NCBI RefSeq assembly: GCF_014650575.1
Contig: NZ_BMVF01000001.1
Coordinates: forward strand, 248,001 to 312,000
DNA from: Streptomyces naganishii JCM 4654
GTDB taxonomy: Bacteria > Actinomycetota > Actinomycetes > Streptomycetales > Streptomycetaceae
Reading direction: 5' to 3'
Length of the DNA: 64,000 nucleotides
The position numbers were made by a program, and so were the translations under genes. Below are positions 39,022 through 48,587 of this stretch, one piece after another. The notes beneath the pieces are model-generated. The model was not told the DNA's origin and did no database searches. It saw nothing but the letters and a program-made list of their open reading frames with translations. Position 1 is the stretch's first letter; the number at the start of each line of letters is the position of its first letter.

Positions 39022-42000
39022 CTACGCCTTGCGGAGCCGGAAGGTCAACGACAGTCCCTCGTCGGAGAACACCTCACCGAGGGTGTCGTCCCCCTCACCC
39101 TGCGCGAAGTCGGTCGCGAGAACCTCCTCGGCGATGAGCCCGGAGTGCTCACTGAGCGCGGCGATCGTCGCGGCGTCCGTCGCGGTCCACCGCAGCACGA
39201 TCCGGTCGGCCACATCCAGCCCGCTGTTCTTGCGCGCCTCCTGGATGAGCCGGATCGCGTCACGGGCGAGCCCCGCCCGCCGCAGCTCCTCGGTGATCTC
39301 CAGGTCGAGGGCGACCGTCGCCCCGGCGTCGGACGCCACCGACCACCCCTCGCGCGGAGTCTCCGTGATGATCACCTCGTCCGGCGCGAGGACGACCGTC
39401 TCGCCGTCGACCTCCACCGACGCCGTGCCCTCGCGCAGCGCGAGCGACAGCGCGGCCGCGTCGGCGCCGGCGATCGCCTTGGCGACGTCCTGCACCCGCT
39501 TGCCGAACCGCTTGCCCAGCGCCCGGAAGTTGGCCTTGGCGGTGGTGTCCACCAGCGATCCGCCGACCTCGCTGAGCGAGGCCAGCGAGGCCACGTTCAG
39601 CTCCTCGGTGATCTGGGCGTGCAGCTCGGCGTCCAGCGAGTCGAAGCCCGCGGCCGCCACCAGCGCCCGCGACAGCGGCTGGCGCGTCTTGACGCCCGAC
39701 TCCGCGCGGGTGGCCCGGCCCAGCTCCACGAGCCGCCGCACCAGCACCATCTGCCGCGACAGCTCCGGGTCGATCGCGGACAGGTCGGCCTCCGGCCAGG
39801 ACGCCAGGTGCACCGACTCGGGCGCGCCCGGGGTCACCGGCACCACCAGGTCCTGCCACACCCGCTCGGTGATGAACGGGGTCAGCGGGGCCATCAGCCT
39901 GGTCACCGTCTCGACGACCTCGTGCAGCGTGCGCAGCGCGGCCTTGTCGCCCTGCCAGAAGCGGCGGCGCGAACGGCGGACGTACCAGTTGGACAGGTCG
40001 TCGACGAACGCGGACAGCAGCTTGCCGGCACGCTGCGTGTCGTACCCCTCCAGCGCCTGCGTGACCTGGTCGGTCAGCGCGTGCAGCTCGCTGAGCAGCC
40101 AGCGGTCCAGCAGCGGGCGCTCGGCCGGGGCCGGGTCGGCGGCGCTGGGCGCCCAGCCCGACGTGCGGGCGTACAGCGCCTGGAAGGCGACCGTGTTCCA
40201 GTACGTGAGGAGCGTCTTGCGGACGACCTCCTGGATGGTGCCGTGGCCGACCCGGCGGGCCGCCCAGGGCGAGCCGCCGGCCGCCATGAACCAGCGCACC
40301 GCGTCCGCGCCGTGCTGGTCCATGAGCGGGATCGGCTGGAGGATGTTGCCCAGGTGCTTGGACATCTTGCGGCCGTCCTCGGCGAGGATGTGGCCGAGGC
40401 ACACGACGTTCTCGTACGACGACTTGTCGAAGACGAGGGTGCCGACCGCCATCAGCGTGTAGAACCAGCCACGCGTCTGGTCGATGGCCTCGCAGATGAA
40501 CTGCGCCGGGTAACGGGCCTCGAACAGGTCCTTGTTCTTGTACGGGTAGCCCCACTGCGCGAACGGCATGGAACCCGAGTCGTACCAGGCGTCGATGACC
40601 TCCGGCACGCGTGTCGCGGTCCGCTCGCACTGCGGGCAGGCGAAGGTGACCTCGTCGATGTACGGACGGTGCGGGTCGAGGCCCGACTGGTCGGCGCCGG
40701 TCAGCTCGGTCAGTTCGGCCAGGGAGCCGACGCAGGTGAGGTGGCCGTCCTCGCAGCGCCAGACGGGCAGCGGGGTGCCCCAGTAGCGGTTGCGGGAGAG
40801 CGCCCAGTCGATGTTGTTGTTCAGCCAGTCCCCGTAGCGGCCGTGCTTGACGGTGTCGGGGAACCAGTTGGTCCGCTCGTTCTCCTCGAGGAGCCGGTCC
40901 TTGATCGCGGTGGTGCGGATGTACCAGGACGGCTGCGCGTAGTACAGCAGCGCGGTGTGGCAGCGCCAGCAGTGCGGGTAGCTGTGCTCGTACGGCAGGT
41001 GCTTGAACAGCAGGCCGCGCTCGGCCAGGTCCTCGGTGAGCCGCTCGTCGGCCTTCTTGAAGAAGACGCCGCCGACCAGCGGCACGTCCTCCTCGAAGGT
41101 GCCGTCGGGACGCACCGGGTTGGCGACCGGGAGGCCGTAGGCGCGGCAGACGCGCAGGTCGTCCTCGCCGAAGGCGGGGGACTGGTGCACCAGACCCGTG
41201 CCGTCCTCGGTGGTGACGTACTCGGCGTTGACCACGAAGTGGGCCGGCTCCTCGAACGGCACCAGCTCGAAGGGGCGTTGGTAGGTCCAGCGCTCCATCT
41301 CGGCGCCGGTGAAGGTCTCGCCGGTGGTCTCCCAGCCCTCGCCGAGCGCCTTGGCGAGCAGCGGCTCGGCGACGACCAGGCTCTCCTCGCCGTTCGTCGC
41401 GACGACGTAGGTGACCTCGGGGTGCGCGGCGACCGCGGTGTTGGACACCAGCGTCCACGGGGTCGTCGTCCACACCAGCAGGGCCGCCCGGCCGGCCAGC
41501 GGGCCGGAGGTGAGCGGGAAGCGCACGTAGACCGAGGGGTCGACGACCGTCTCGTAGCCCTGCGCCAGCTCGTGGTCGGACAGGCCGGTGCCGCAGCGGG
41601 GACACCAGGGGGCGACGCGGTGGTCCTGGACCAGCAGTCCCTTGTCGAAGATCTGCTTGAGCGACCACCACACGGACTCCACGTACTCGGGGTCCATGGT
41701 GCGGTAGGCGTCGTCGAGGTCGACCCAGTAGCCCATGCGGGTCGTCAGCTCGGCGAAGGCGTCGGTGTGCCGGGTCACCGACTCGCGGCACCTGGCGTTG
41801 AACTCGGCGATGCCGTACGCCTCGATGTCCTGCTTGCCGGAGAAGCCCAGCTCCTTCTCCACCGCCAGCTCCACGGGCAGGCCGTGGCAGTCCCAGCCGG
41901 CCTTGCGGGCCACGTGGTAGCCGCGCATGGTGCGGAAGCGGGGGAAGACGTCCTTGAAGACGCGCGCCTCGATGTGGTGGGCGCCCGGCATGCCGTTGGC

Positions 42001-42153
42001 GGTGGGCGGGCCCTCGTAGAACACCCACTCGGGGCGGCCCTCGGACTGCTCCAGGCTCTTGCCAAAGATCTTCTGCTCGCGCCAGAAGTCGAGCACGGCG
42101 TGCTCGAGGGCGGGCAGGTCGACCTGGGCGGGCACCTGACGGTACTGCGTCAT
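39022..42153 (-). CDS. ileS: Isoleucyl-tRNA synthetase IleS
   Basis: IleS charges tRNA-Ile and edits Val. The 1043-residue class I enzyme has a HIGH-type motif degenerated to PGAHH (57-60 GAHH) in YEGPPTANGMPGAHHIEARV, and KMSKH at 596-600. The editing-domain motif LVWTTTPWTLVSN and a C-terminal tRNA-binding domain are present. The length (about 100 residues more than in E. coli) and the GAHHIEARVFKD context fit the eukaryote-like IleRS clade, whose members often tolerate mupirocin; that last point is inference. The start is ATG 42153, whose ribosome-binding site can be sequestered by the T-box leader. Confidence 0.96.
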   Translation of the reverse strand: MTQYRQVPAQVDLPALEHAVLDFWREQKIFGKSLEQSEGRPEWVFYEGPPTANGMPGAHHIEARVFKDVFPRFRTMRGYHVARKAGWDCHGLPVELAVEKELGFSGKQDIEAYGIAEFNARCRESVTRHTDAFAELTTRMGYWVDLDDAYRTMDPEYVESVWWSLKQIFDKGLLVQDHRVAPWCPRCGTGLSDHELAQGYETVVDPSVYVRFPLTSGPLAGRAALLVWTTTPWTLVSNTAVAAHPEVTYVVATNGEESLVVAEPLLAKALGEGWETTGETFTGAEMERWTYQRPFELVPFEEPAHFVVNAEYVTTEDGTGLVHQSPAFGEDDLRVCRAYGLPVANPVRPDGTFEEDVPLVGGVFFKKADERLTEDLAERGLLFKHLPYEHSYPHCWRCHTALLYYAQPSWYIRTTAIKDRLLEENERTNWFPDTVKHGRYGDWLNNNIDWALSRNRYWGTPLPVWRCEDGHLTCVGSLAELTELTGADQSGLDPHRPYIDEVTFACPQCERTATRVPEVIDAWYDSGSMPFAQWGYPYKNKDLFEARYPAQFICEAIDQTRGWFYTLMAVGTLVFDKSSYENVVCLGHILAEDGRKMSKHLGNILQPIPLMDQHGADAVRWFMAAGGSPWAARRVGHGTIQEVVRKTLLTYWNTVAFQALYARTSGWAPSAADPAPAERPLLDRWLLSELHALTDQVTQALEGYDTQRAGKLLSAFVDDLSNWYVRRSRRRFWQGDKAALRTLHEVVETVTRLMAPLTPFITERVWQDLVVPVTPGAPESVHLASWPEADLSAIDPELSRQMVLVRRLVELGRATRAESGVKTRQPLSRALVAAAGFDSLDAELHAQITEELNVASLASLSEVGGSLVDTTAKANFRALGKRFGKRVQDVAKAIAGADAAALSLALREGTASVEVDGETVVLAPDEVIITETPREGWSVASDAGATVALDLEITEELRRAGLARDAIRLIQEARKNSGLDVADRIVLRWTATDAATIAALSEHSGLIAEEVLATDFAQGEGDDTLGEVFSDEGLSLTFRLRKA

Positions 42154-42160
42154 CGATCTT

Positions 42161-42462
42161 CCTCCGGCGGACGTACTGCCTTCCGTCGGAGGGACGAGAG
42201 CTTCGTGCTTCCTACGCCGTGTGCGGCGCGCTCCCGCGGTACCACCCTCCTTGGCCCTCCGGTGCGCCGTACGCGCCGGTGAGCCCCCTCATTGGGGTCG
42301 CGAGCCGGTTCTACTGGCCCTGGGGTCCACGGGCGGTCCCTGGGGCGTTCTTCCGGCGGCTCCGGGGTGATCTTCACGACGTGCTCGCCCCCGGGCTCAC
42401 ACCGTCCCCGGGTCGCTCTGGGCCGCCTGCGCCGCTACTCGTCCCCATCCACGCTTTTCGCT
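42161..42462 (-). ncRNA. T-box riboswitch of ileS (translational type)
   Basis: On the minus strand the leader contains the T-box bulge sequence AGGGTGGTACCGCGGG (complement of 42233-42248), which pairs with the 3' end of uncharged tRNA. An ATC isoleucine specifier lies in GAAGATCACC (complement of 42366-42375), within a short CCGGGG/CCCCGG stem. Next to the start codon, CCTCCGACGG (complement of 42183-42192) can pair with CCGCCGGAGG (complement of 42161-42170), hiding the GGAGG ribosome-binding site. There is no terminator hairpin with a U-tract. This matches known actinobacterial ileS T-boxes, which control translation. Confidence 0.93.
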
Positions 42463-42468
42463 CCGCCC

Positions 42469-42474
42469 AGTGTA
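42469..42474 (-). promoter_or_regulatory. -10 element of the ileS promoter
   Basis: TACACT on the minus strand would start the transcript near 42462, giving a leader of about 310 nt that contains the whole T-box. The -35 region is GC-rich and weak. Confidence 0.45.
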
Positions 42475-42759
42475 CGGCGCTCCGGCGACAGCGGCCGACC
42501 GGTTTTCCGGTGCCGGGTCCGGGGGCCGGCGGCCCGCGCGGGTGCCCCGAATGGCGAGGGGTGGGCCGCTCGGATCGTAGGACGCGCAGCTGGTCGGATT
42601 ACCCGGCGAGGAGCTGGGCACAACGCATGCATGCCGGCCGAGCGGCAGGCACGAGGCGGGCGAATCGGGCGGCGTGCCCCGTTGCCGCGGGACTCCAGTC
42701 GATTTATCGTCCCAGCACGATTCGCGAGCAAGATCACAATATGTGAAGGGGCCGCGGCC

Positions 42760-43812
42760 ATGGTGGCGAGGAAGACCGCCGAGCACTCGGCGTCGGGCAG
42801 GTCCCGGAGCGCCGATGCCCTCGCCGGGCACGTGGACGCGGCCGCGAAGGAGCCGGCCATGGACCAGGCGGCGAGGCCCGCGACGAACGAGCCCGGGGGC
42901 GCGAGGAAGACCGCGGCGAAGAAGCCGGCGGCCGCGGGGACCGCCGCCAGGAAGCGGACGGCCGCGAAGAACGCGAAAAAGGCCACGGCGGCAGAGAAGG
43001 CCGTGAACGCCGGGGAGACGGGGAGGACCGGACCGCAGAAGGCGGAGCCGAAGCGGACGGCCGCCGCCACGACCCCGGCGAAGAAGGCGTCGCACGACAA
43101 GGCGACTCACGGCAAGGCGGCGCAGGACAAGGCTGCTCACGGCAAGGCCGACCAGGACAAGGGGGCGCACGGCAAGGCCGCGGAGAGGCCCGGGGCGAAG
43201 CCGGGAACCGGGGGCGCGGAGACGGAGCACGGCACTCCCGCGCGGGACGGCGCCGGGCGGAGCGCGGGCAGGAAGAGCACGGGCAAGAAGGCGGGCGCGG
43301 CACGGGCCGCGAAGCAGACGGGAGCCACGACGGTGGTTGCGAAGAAGACTCCTGGCACGGCCGCGGCGGCCACGACCGCCGTCCCCAAGGCACGCGCCGC
43401 CGCGGCGGTCGAGCCGGGCGACCTCGCGGTACGCCCGGGCGAGGACCCCTGGACCCCGGAAGAGGTCGCGGAGGCCCGCGCGGAGCTGCAGTCCGAGATG
43501 GAGCGGCTGCGCGACGAGATCAGCTCGTCCGAGCAGTCCCTGGCCGGCCTGATGCGGGACTCCGGGGACGGCGCGGGCGACGACCAGGCGGACACCGGCA
43601 CCAAGAACATCACGCGCGAGCACGAGATGGCCCTCGCCGCCAACGCGCGCGAGATGCTCACCCAGACCGGGCGCGCCCTGGACCGGCTGGACGCGGGCAC
43701 CTACGGCCTGTGCGAGAACTGCGGCAACCCCATCGGCAAGGCCCGTATGCAGGCCTTCCCGCGGGCCACCCTGTGCGTGGAGTGCAAGCAGAAGCAGGAA
43801 CGCCGCTACTGA
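42760..43812 (+). CDS. DksA/TraR-type zinc-finger protein with Lys/Ala-rich N-terminal extension
   Basis: The protein has 350 residues. The last 125 (from WTPEEVAEARAELQSEM) form a coiled coil plus the C4 zinc finger CENCGNPIGKARMQAFPRATLCVECKQ, as in DksA/TraR/RNA polymerase-binding regulators. The first 220 or so residues are low-complexity Lys/Ala/Gly/Thr (ARKTAAKKPAAAGTAARKR) with HGKA/QDKA pentapeptide repeats, resembling the tail of histone H1-like proteins. The fusion suggests binding to nucleic acid as well as to a protein target. The start chosen is ATG 42760, 8 nt after GAAGGGG; GTG 42763 is next. Confidence 0.85.
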   Translation: MVARKTAEHSASGRSRSADALAGHVDAAAKEPAMDQAARPATNEPGGARKTAAKKPAAAGTAARKRTAAKNAKKATAAEKAVNAGETGRTGPQKAEPKRTAAATTPAKKASHDKATHGKAAQDKAAHGKADQDKGAHGKAAERPGAKPGTGGAETEHGTPARDGAGRSAGRKSTGKKAGAARAAKQTGATTVVAKKTPGTAAAATTAVPKARAAAAVEPGDLAVRPGEDPWTPEEVAEARAELQSEMERLRDEISSSEQSLAGLMRDSGDGAGDDQADTGTKNITREHEMALAANAREMLTQTGRALDRLDAGTYGLCENCGNPIGKARMQAFPRATLCVECKQKQERRY

Positions 43813-43933
43813 GGGGGCCGGAACCGGGGCCCGCGCCCGGGCCGGGGCGCCGCCATACGCCTCCTGAGCACGTCCGCCGGGACGGGGGTGTCGTACTCTC
43901 GTCCTCTATCAGGTTCTAGGTCGAGGGACTCAC

Positions 43934-44566
43934 GTGGCAGAGGCGGAGCGCATCATCGGTACGCCGGACACCCCGGACGCGGCACGGCCCGGACAGCAGC
44001 CGCCCGGCGACGGCACGTCGCCGGAGGCGTCCGCCCGCGCGGGCGGAGCGCAGGAGCCCGCCACCGCGGCGCGGCCGCGCGGCGGGCGCCGCATCGCCGT
44101 CCTGTTCGCGGTCGCGGCCTTCGCCTACACCCTGGACCTGGTGAGCAAGCTGGTCGTGGTCGCCAAGCTGGAGCACCACGCGCCGATCAAGCTGATCGGG
44201 GACTGGCTCCAGCTGGAGGCGATCCGCAATCCGGGCGCGGCCTTCGGCTTCGGCGAGGCCTTCACCGTGATCTTCACGGTGATCGCGGCCGCCGTCATCG
44301 TGGTGATCACCCGCCTCGCGCGCAAGCTCTACAGCCTGCCCTGGGCGATCGCGCTCGGCCTGCTGCTCGGCGGCGCGCTGGGCAACCTCACCGACCGGAT
44401 CTTCCGCTCGCCCGGCGTCTTCGAGGGCGCCGTGGTCGACTTCATCGCCCCCAAGCACTTCGCGGTGTTCAACCTCGCCGACTCCGCGATCGTCTGCGGC
44501 GGCATCCTGATCGTGCTGCTGTCCTTCCGCGGCCTGGACCCGGACGGCACGGTCCACAAGGACTGA
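43934..44566 (+). CDS. lspA: Signal peptidase II LspA
   Basis: LspA cleaves signal peptides of lipoproteins after lipidation. The 210-residue protein has a 50-residue disordered N-terminal extension and four membrane helices. The conserved blocks are [42 protein letters not shown] and [23 protein letters not shown]; the Asp residues in LTDR and LADS are the catalytic dyad. The start is GTG 43934. It heads the lspA-rluD pair with an 80-nt gap, as in many bacteria. Confidence 0.95.
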   Translation: MAEAERIIGTPDTPDAARPGQQPPGDGTSPEASARAGGAQEPATAARPRGGRRIAVLFAVAAFAYTLDLVSKLVVVAKLEHHAPIKLIGDWLQLEAIRNPGAAFGFGEAFTVIFTVIAAAVIVVITRLARKLYSLPWAIALGLLLGGALGNLTDRIFRSPGVFEGAVVDFIAPKHFAVFNLADSAIVCGGILIVLLSFRGLDPDGTVHKD

Positions 44567-44646
44567 CCGCCCGCTCCCGCCCGTCCGCGGACGGGTTGTC
44601 CACAGGCCCGGTCGGGGCCGCCGGGCCCGTCCGGCATACTCGACGG

Positions 44647-45591
44647 GTGAGCACGCTTCCCGAGATCCGTACCCTGCCCGTGCCCGACGGCCTGGAGGGC
44701 GAGCGCGTCGACGCCGCCATCTCCCGCATGTTCGGCTTCTCCCGTACGAAGGCGGCGGAGCTGGCCGCCGCGGGCAAGGTGCTGGTCGACGGCACGGCGG
44801 TCGGCAAGTCCGAGCGGGTGCGCGGCGGGGCCTGGCTCGAGGTGGAGATGCCCCAGGCGCCCGCCCCGGTCCAGGTGGTCGCCGAGCCGGTCGAGGGCAT
44901 GGAGATCGTGCACGACGACGAGGACGTGGTCGTCATCGTCAAGCCGGTCGGCGTCGCCGCCCACCCCAGCCCCGGCTGGAACGGACCCACGGTCATCGGC
45001 GGACTGGCCGCCGCCGGGTACCGCATCTCGACCTCCGGCGCCGCCGAGCGCCAGGGCATCGTGCACCGCCTCGACGTCGGCACCTCCGGCCTGATGGTCG
45101 TCGCCAAGTCGGAGTACGCGTACACCTCGCTCAAGCGCCAGTTCAAGGAGCGCACGGTCGACAAGCGCTACCACACCCTCGTCCAGGGCCACCCCGACCC
45201 GACCAGCGGCACCATCGACGCGCCCATCGGCCGCCACCCCAACCACGACTACAAGTGGGCGGTCACCGCCGACGGCAAGCCCTCCGTCACGCACTACGAC
45301 CTGATCGAGGCCTTCCGCGCGGCCTCCCTGCTCGACGTGAAGCTGGAGACCGGCCGCACCCACCAGATCCGCGTCCACATGGCCGCCCACCGCCACCCCT
45401 GCGTCGGCGACCTGACCTACGGCGCCGACCCCACCCTCGCCAAGCGGCTCAGGCTCACCCGCCAGTGGCTGCACGCGGTCCGGCTCGGCTTCGAGCACCC
45501 CGGCGACGGCCAGTGGGTGGAGTTCGCCAGCGACTACCCCGAGGACCTCCAGCAGGCCCTCGACCAGGTCCGCGAGGAGACCTACGCATGA
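44647..45591 (+). CDS. RluD-family 23S rRNA pseudouridine synthase
   Basis: The protein has 314 residues. An N-terminal S4 RNA-binding domain ([32 protein letters not shown]) is followed by the RluA-type catalytic domain. [17 protein letters not shown] holds the active-site Asp. [40 protein letters not shown] and RQWLHAVRL complete the signature. The start is GTG 44647; a CATACT box 6 nt upstream may make it leaderless. The stop overlaps the next gene (ATGA). The closest described role is modification of 23S helix 69. Confidence 0.93.
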   Translation: MSTLPEIRTLPVPDGLEGERVDAAISRMFGFSRTKAAELAAAGKVLVDGTAVGKSERVRGGAWLEVEMPQAPAPVQVVAEPVEGMEIVHDDEDVVVIVKPVGVAAHPSPGWNGPTVIGGLAAAGYRISTSGAAERQGIVHRLDVGTSGLMVVAKSEYAYTSLKRQFKERTVDKRYHTLVQGHPDPTSGTIDAPIGRHPNHDYKWAVTADGKPSVTHYDLIEAFRAASLLDVKLETGRTHQIRVHMAAHRHPCVGDLTYGADPTLAKRLRLTRQWLHAVRLGFEHPGDGQWVEFASDYPEDLQQALDQVREETYA

Positions 45592-46055
45592 GCACGCCCT
45601 ACGAGGTGCGCGTCGCCGAGGACCCGGCCGACCGCGAGGCCTGCTTCGCCGTGCGCAAGCAGGTCTTCGTCGCCGAGCAGGGAGTCCCCGAGGACATCGA
45701 GTACGACGCCCACGACGCCGTGGCGCTGCACGTGCTCGCCGTCCGCGAGGACGGCCTCCCGCTCGGCACCGGACGGCTGCTGTACGGCGAGGCGGCCGCC
45801 GCGAAGACCGGCGGCGAGGCCGGCGTCGGCTCCCTCGGGCGGCTCGCGGTCGCCAGACAGGCCCGCGGGCGGGGCGTCGGCGTCGCCCTGGTGCGCGCCA
45901 TCGAGGACGCGGCACGCGTGCGTGGCCTCACGGCCGTCGACCTGCACGCCCAGACGCACGCCCTCGGCTTCTACGAGCGGCTGGGGTACGAGGCGTACGG
46001 CCCGGAGTTCCCCGACGCCGGGATACCCCACCGCGCGATGCGGCGCGTGCTGTAG
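45588..46055 (+). CDS. GNAT-family N-acetyltransferase
   Basis: The protein has 155 residues, ElaA/YjcF-like. [25 protein letters not shown] is the substrate side. [28 protein letters not shown] carries the acetyl-CoA pyrophosphate loop (QARGRGVG). [33 protein letters not shown] completes the fold. The substrate is unknown. The start ATG 45588 overlaps the rluD-type gene's stop, so the two are coupled. Confidence 0.92.
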   Translation: MSTPYEVRVAEDPADREACFAVRKQVFVAEQGVPEDIEYDAHDAVALHVLAVREDGLPLGTGRLLYGEAAAAKTGGEAGVGSLGRLAVARQARGRGVGVALVRAIEDAARVRGLTAVDLHAQTHALGFYERLGYEAYGPEFPDAGIPHRAMRRVL

Positions 46056-46084
46056 CCGCTCACCGGGAAGGGGCCGCTGAGCGG
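46056..46084 (+). terminator. Weak hairpin after the GNAT gene
   Basis: The 7-bp arms CCGCTCA / TGAGCGG lie around a 15-nt loop, beginning at the base after the stop codon. It is a possible terminator or processing site. Confidence 0.35.
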
Positions 46085-46141
46085 GGCGGCATGGCACGCT
46101 TGAGGTCAGCCGTGTGAACGTCCGACCCCGGAGCGCTGACC

Positions 46142-47728
46142 GTGGATCAGTTGGCCCTGCTGTTCGTCCTCTTGCTCGGGGCCGTGATCAGTGTCCCGGT
46201 CGGGGAACGGTTCGGGCTGCCCTCGCCGGTCCTGATGACCCTGCTCGGCATCGCGCTCGCGCTGCCCGACTTCGTGCCCAACGTCGACATCCCGCCCGAT
46301 CTCATCCTGCCCGCGCTGCTGCCGCCGCTGCTCTACGCCGCCGTACGGCGCACCTCATGGCGGCAGTTCGCGGCGAACAAGCGGCCGATCTTCCTGCTGG
46401 CCGTGGCGCTGGTGTTCGTCACCACGCTGTGCGTCGCCGTCGTCGCCCACGCCATCGTGCCGGGGCTGCCGGTGGCCGCCGCTGTGGCGCTGGGCGCGCT
46501 GATCGCCCCGCCCGACCCGGTCGCGGCGACCGCCGTCGCCGGGCAGCTCGGGCTGCCCCGCCGCCTGGTGTCGATCCTGGAGGGCGAGGGCCTGTTCAAC
46601 GACGTGACGGCCATCGTGCTCTACCACGTGGCCATCGCCGCCGCCGTCAGCGGCGAGTTCTCCGTCTGGCGGGCCGGTCTCGACCTGGTGCTGTCCGCGG
46701 TGGTCGCGGTGGCCGTCGGGGTCGCGCTCGGCTGGGGCGCGAACAAGCTGCTGAGCCTGCTCGGGGACGCGACGCTCCAGATCGGCCTGACGCTGCTCGT
46801 GCCCTTCGCTTCCTACGTGCTGGCCGAGGAGCTGCATGGTTCCGGGGTCCTCTCCGTGCTCGTCACCGCGCTGTTCCTGGCCGAGTACGCCGTCGACGCC
46901 GACGACGTGGTCAGCCGCCTCGCCGGACACACCGTCTGGGACGTCGTCGACACCCTGGTCACCGGTGTCGCCTTCGGGCTGGTCGGCCTGGAGCTGCACA
47001 ACGCGGTCCACACCGCCTCCTCGCGCTGGGGCGAACTGCTCGGCTGGGCGGGGGTCGTCGTGGCCGTCGTGGTGCTCGTACGGCTGCTGTGGCTGCTGCC
47101 GGCGACCTGGCTGACCAAGCGGCTGCACGCGCTGCGGGACTACGACGAGGACATTCCGCTCAGCTGGCGCGAGACCGTCGTCATGTGGTGGTCGGGGATG
47201 CGGGGTGTGGCCACGGTGGCGCTCGCGCTGGCCATCCCGCTGCGCACGGACACCGGCGCGCCCTTCCCCGACCGCGACGAGATCGTGTTCATCGCCTTCG
47301 GGGTGATCGTGGCGACGCTGGTGCTCCAGGGCCTCACCCTGCCGCGGCTGGTCAGGCGGCTCGGGGTGCGCGCGGACACCGAGCGGGAGGAGGAGTTCGA
47401 GACGCAGCTGGCCGCTCGGGCGGCGAGGGCGGCCAAGCGGCGGCTGAGGGAGATCGAGTCCGTCGAGGAGCTGCCCGAGGAGCTGTCCGAGCAGATGAAC
47501 CGGCGGGCCTTCGAGATCGGGCTGCGGATCAGCCCGCGGATCGGTGACGAGGAGCGCCGGGAGGCGCAGGAGAACCGGGTGCGGCGGCTGAAGCGGGTGC
47601 GCCGCATCCAGGGCGAGATGCTGAGCGCGGCCCGGCACGAGGTGCTGGCGGCGCGCAGCGAGCCCGGGGCCGACCCGGAGATCGTGGACCGGGTGCTGCG
47701 CCACCTCGACGTACGCAGCCTGCGCTGA
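46142..47728 (+). CDS. Na+/H+ antiporter (CPA1 family)
   Basis: The protein has 528 residues and about twelve membrane helices up to residue 415. The ALIAPPDPVAATAVAGQLGLPRRLVSILEGEGLFNDVTAIVLYHVAI segment carries the ion-binding Asp/Asn residues of NhaP/NHE-type exchangers. WWSGMRGVATVALALAIPL is also conserved. The C-terminal 110 residues are a charged, Arg/Glu-rich cytoplasmic helix region probably regulating activity. The start is GTG 46142. Confidence 0.92.
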   Translation: MDQLALLFVLLLGAVISVPVGERFGLPSPVLMTLLGIALALPDFVPNVDIPPDLILPALLPPLLYAAVRRTSWRQFAANKRPIFLLAVALVFVTTLCVAVVAHAIVPGLPVAAAVALGALIAPPDPVAATAVAGQLGLPRRLVSILEGEGLFNDVTAIVLYHVAIAAAVSGEFSVWRAGLDLVLSAVVAVAVGVALGWGANKLLSLLGDATLQIGLTLLVPFASYVLAEELHGSGVLSVLVTALFLAEYAVDADDVVSRLAGHTVWDVVDTLVTGVAFGLVGLELHNAVHTASSRWGELLGWAGVVVAVVVLVRLLWLLPATWLTKRLHALRDYDEDIPLSWRETVVMWWSGMRGVATVALALAIPLRTDTGAPFPDRDEIVFIAFGVIVATLVLQGLTLPRLVRRLGVRADTEREEEFETQLAARAARAAKRRLREIESVEELPEELSEQMNRRAFEIGLRISPRIGDEERREAQENRVRRLKRVRRIQGEMLSAARHEVLAARSEPGADPEIVDRVLRHLDVRSLR

Positions 47729-47818
47729 CGCACCCGGCCCGCGTCCGGCGCACCCGCCGTGTGCGGTGCGCGCGCCGCCGCCCGACCCCCGTTACCCCAT
47801 CGCGCGCCCGCGCGGGCC

Positions 47819-47824
47819 TACGCT
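47819..47824 (+). promoter_or_regulatory. -10 element of a leaderless SDR gene promoter
   Basis: TACGCT ends 6 nt before ATG 47831, with no Shine-Dalgarno sequence between. The -35 region is weak. Confidence 0.4.
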
Positions 47825-47830
47825 CGGATC

Positions 47831-48571
47831 ATGACTCGCAACGTGGTGATCAGCGGTGGTGGTACGGGGATCGGGCTCGCGGCGGCTCAGACCTTCGCGG
47901 CGGAGGGCGACCGGGTCCTGCTGCTCGGGCGGCGGGAGGACGTGCTGCGCGGGGCGCGGGTGCCGGGCGCGCTCACGTACGCGGCCGATGTCGGCGACGT
48001 CGACGGCGTGCGCGGCGTCGCGCGCTTCGTGGCGGACGAACTCGGCGCCGTGGACGTGCTGATCCACAGCGCCGGCGGCTCCGGGCAACTGGAGGCCCGG
48101 GTGGAGCGGGAGGACCCGCTCGAGCTCGTCGCCGACAACTGGACGGTCAACTTCCGGATCAACACGCTGACGGCCGTGCTGCTCACCGAGGCCCTCAAGG
48201 AGCGCCTCGCCGAGCCGGGCGGACGTGTGCTGTTCCTCAGCTCGATCGCGGCCTACCGCGGCTCGGGCAGCGGCGCCTACGCCGCGTCCAAGGCCGCCCT
48301 CCACCCGTACGCCCACGACCTGGCACGGCAGTTGGGCCCGCGCGGGATCACGGTGAACGTGGTCGCGCCCGGGTACGTCGAGGACACCGACTTCTTCGGC
48401 GACGCGATGGACGACGCCCGCCGCGCCCGGCTCGTCGCCGAGACCTCCACCGGGCGCGCGGGCACCCCCGGCGACGTGGCCGCCACCCTGCACTGGCTGG
48501 CCTCGCCGGGCGCCGCCCACATCACTTCCCAGATCATCCAGGTCAACGGCGGCGCCGAACGCGGCCACTGA
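47831..48571 (+). CDS. Short-chain dehydrogenase/reductase (SDR)
   Basis: The protein has 246 residues and the classical SDR layout: the cofactor motif SGGGTGIGLA (about 8-17), IHSAGGSG, the catalytic Ser in LFLSSIAAYRGSGSGAYAASKAALH with Tyr and Lys in YAASK, and the TVNVVAPGYVEDT substrate loop. It has the FabG-like C-terminus ITSQIIQVNGGAERGH. The substrate is unknown. The start is ATG 47831, predicted leaderless. It is convergent with the MscS-type gene, 16 nt apart. Confidence 0.93.
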   Translation: MTRNVVISGGGTGIGLAAAQTFAAEGDRVLLLGRREDVLRGARVPGALTYAADVGDVDGVRGVARFVADELGAVDVLIHSAGGSGQLEARVEREDPLELVADNWTVNFRINTLTAVLLTEALKERLAEPGGRVLFLSSIAAYRGSGSGAYAASKAALHPYAHDLARQLGPRGITVNVVAPGYVEDTDFFGDAMDDARRARLVAETSTGRAGTPGDVAATLHWLASPGAAHITSQIIQVNGGAERGH

Positions 48572-48587
48572 GACCGAGGCGGCGGCC

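Noticed and set aside
39145-42282. Very long open frame (1045 codons) on the plus strand opposite ileS
   Set aside because: It is the antisense shadow of ileS. High GC at third positions keeps such frames open. It has no recognisable motifs and an Arg/Gly/His/Val-rich composition.
42150-42377. Possible 75-residue gene upstream of ileS on the minus strand
   Set aside because: It lies entirely within the T-box leader and its sequence is explained by the riboswitch structure.
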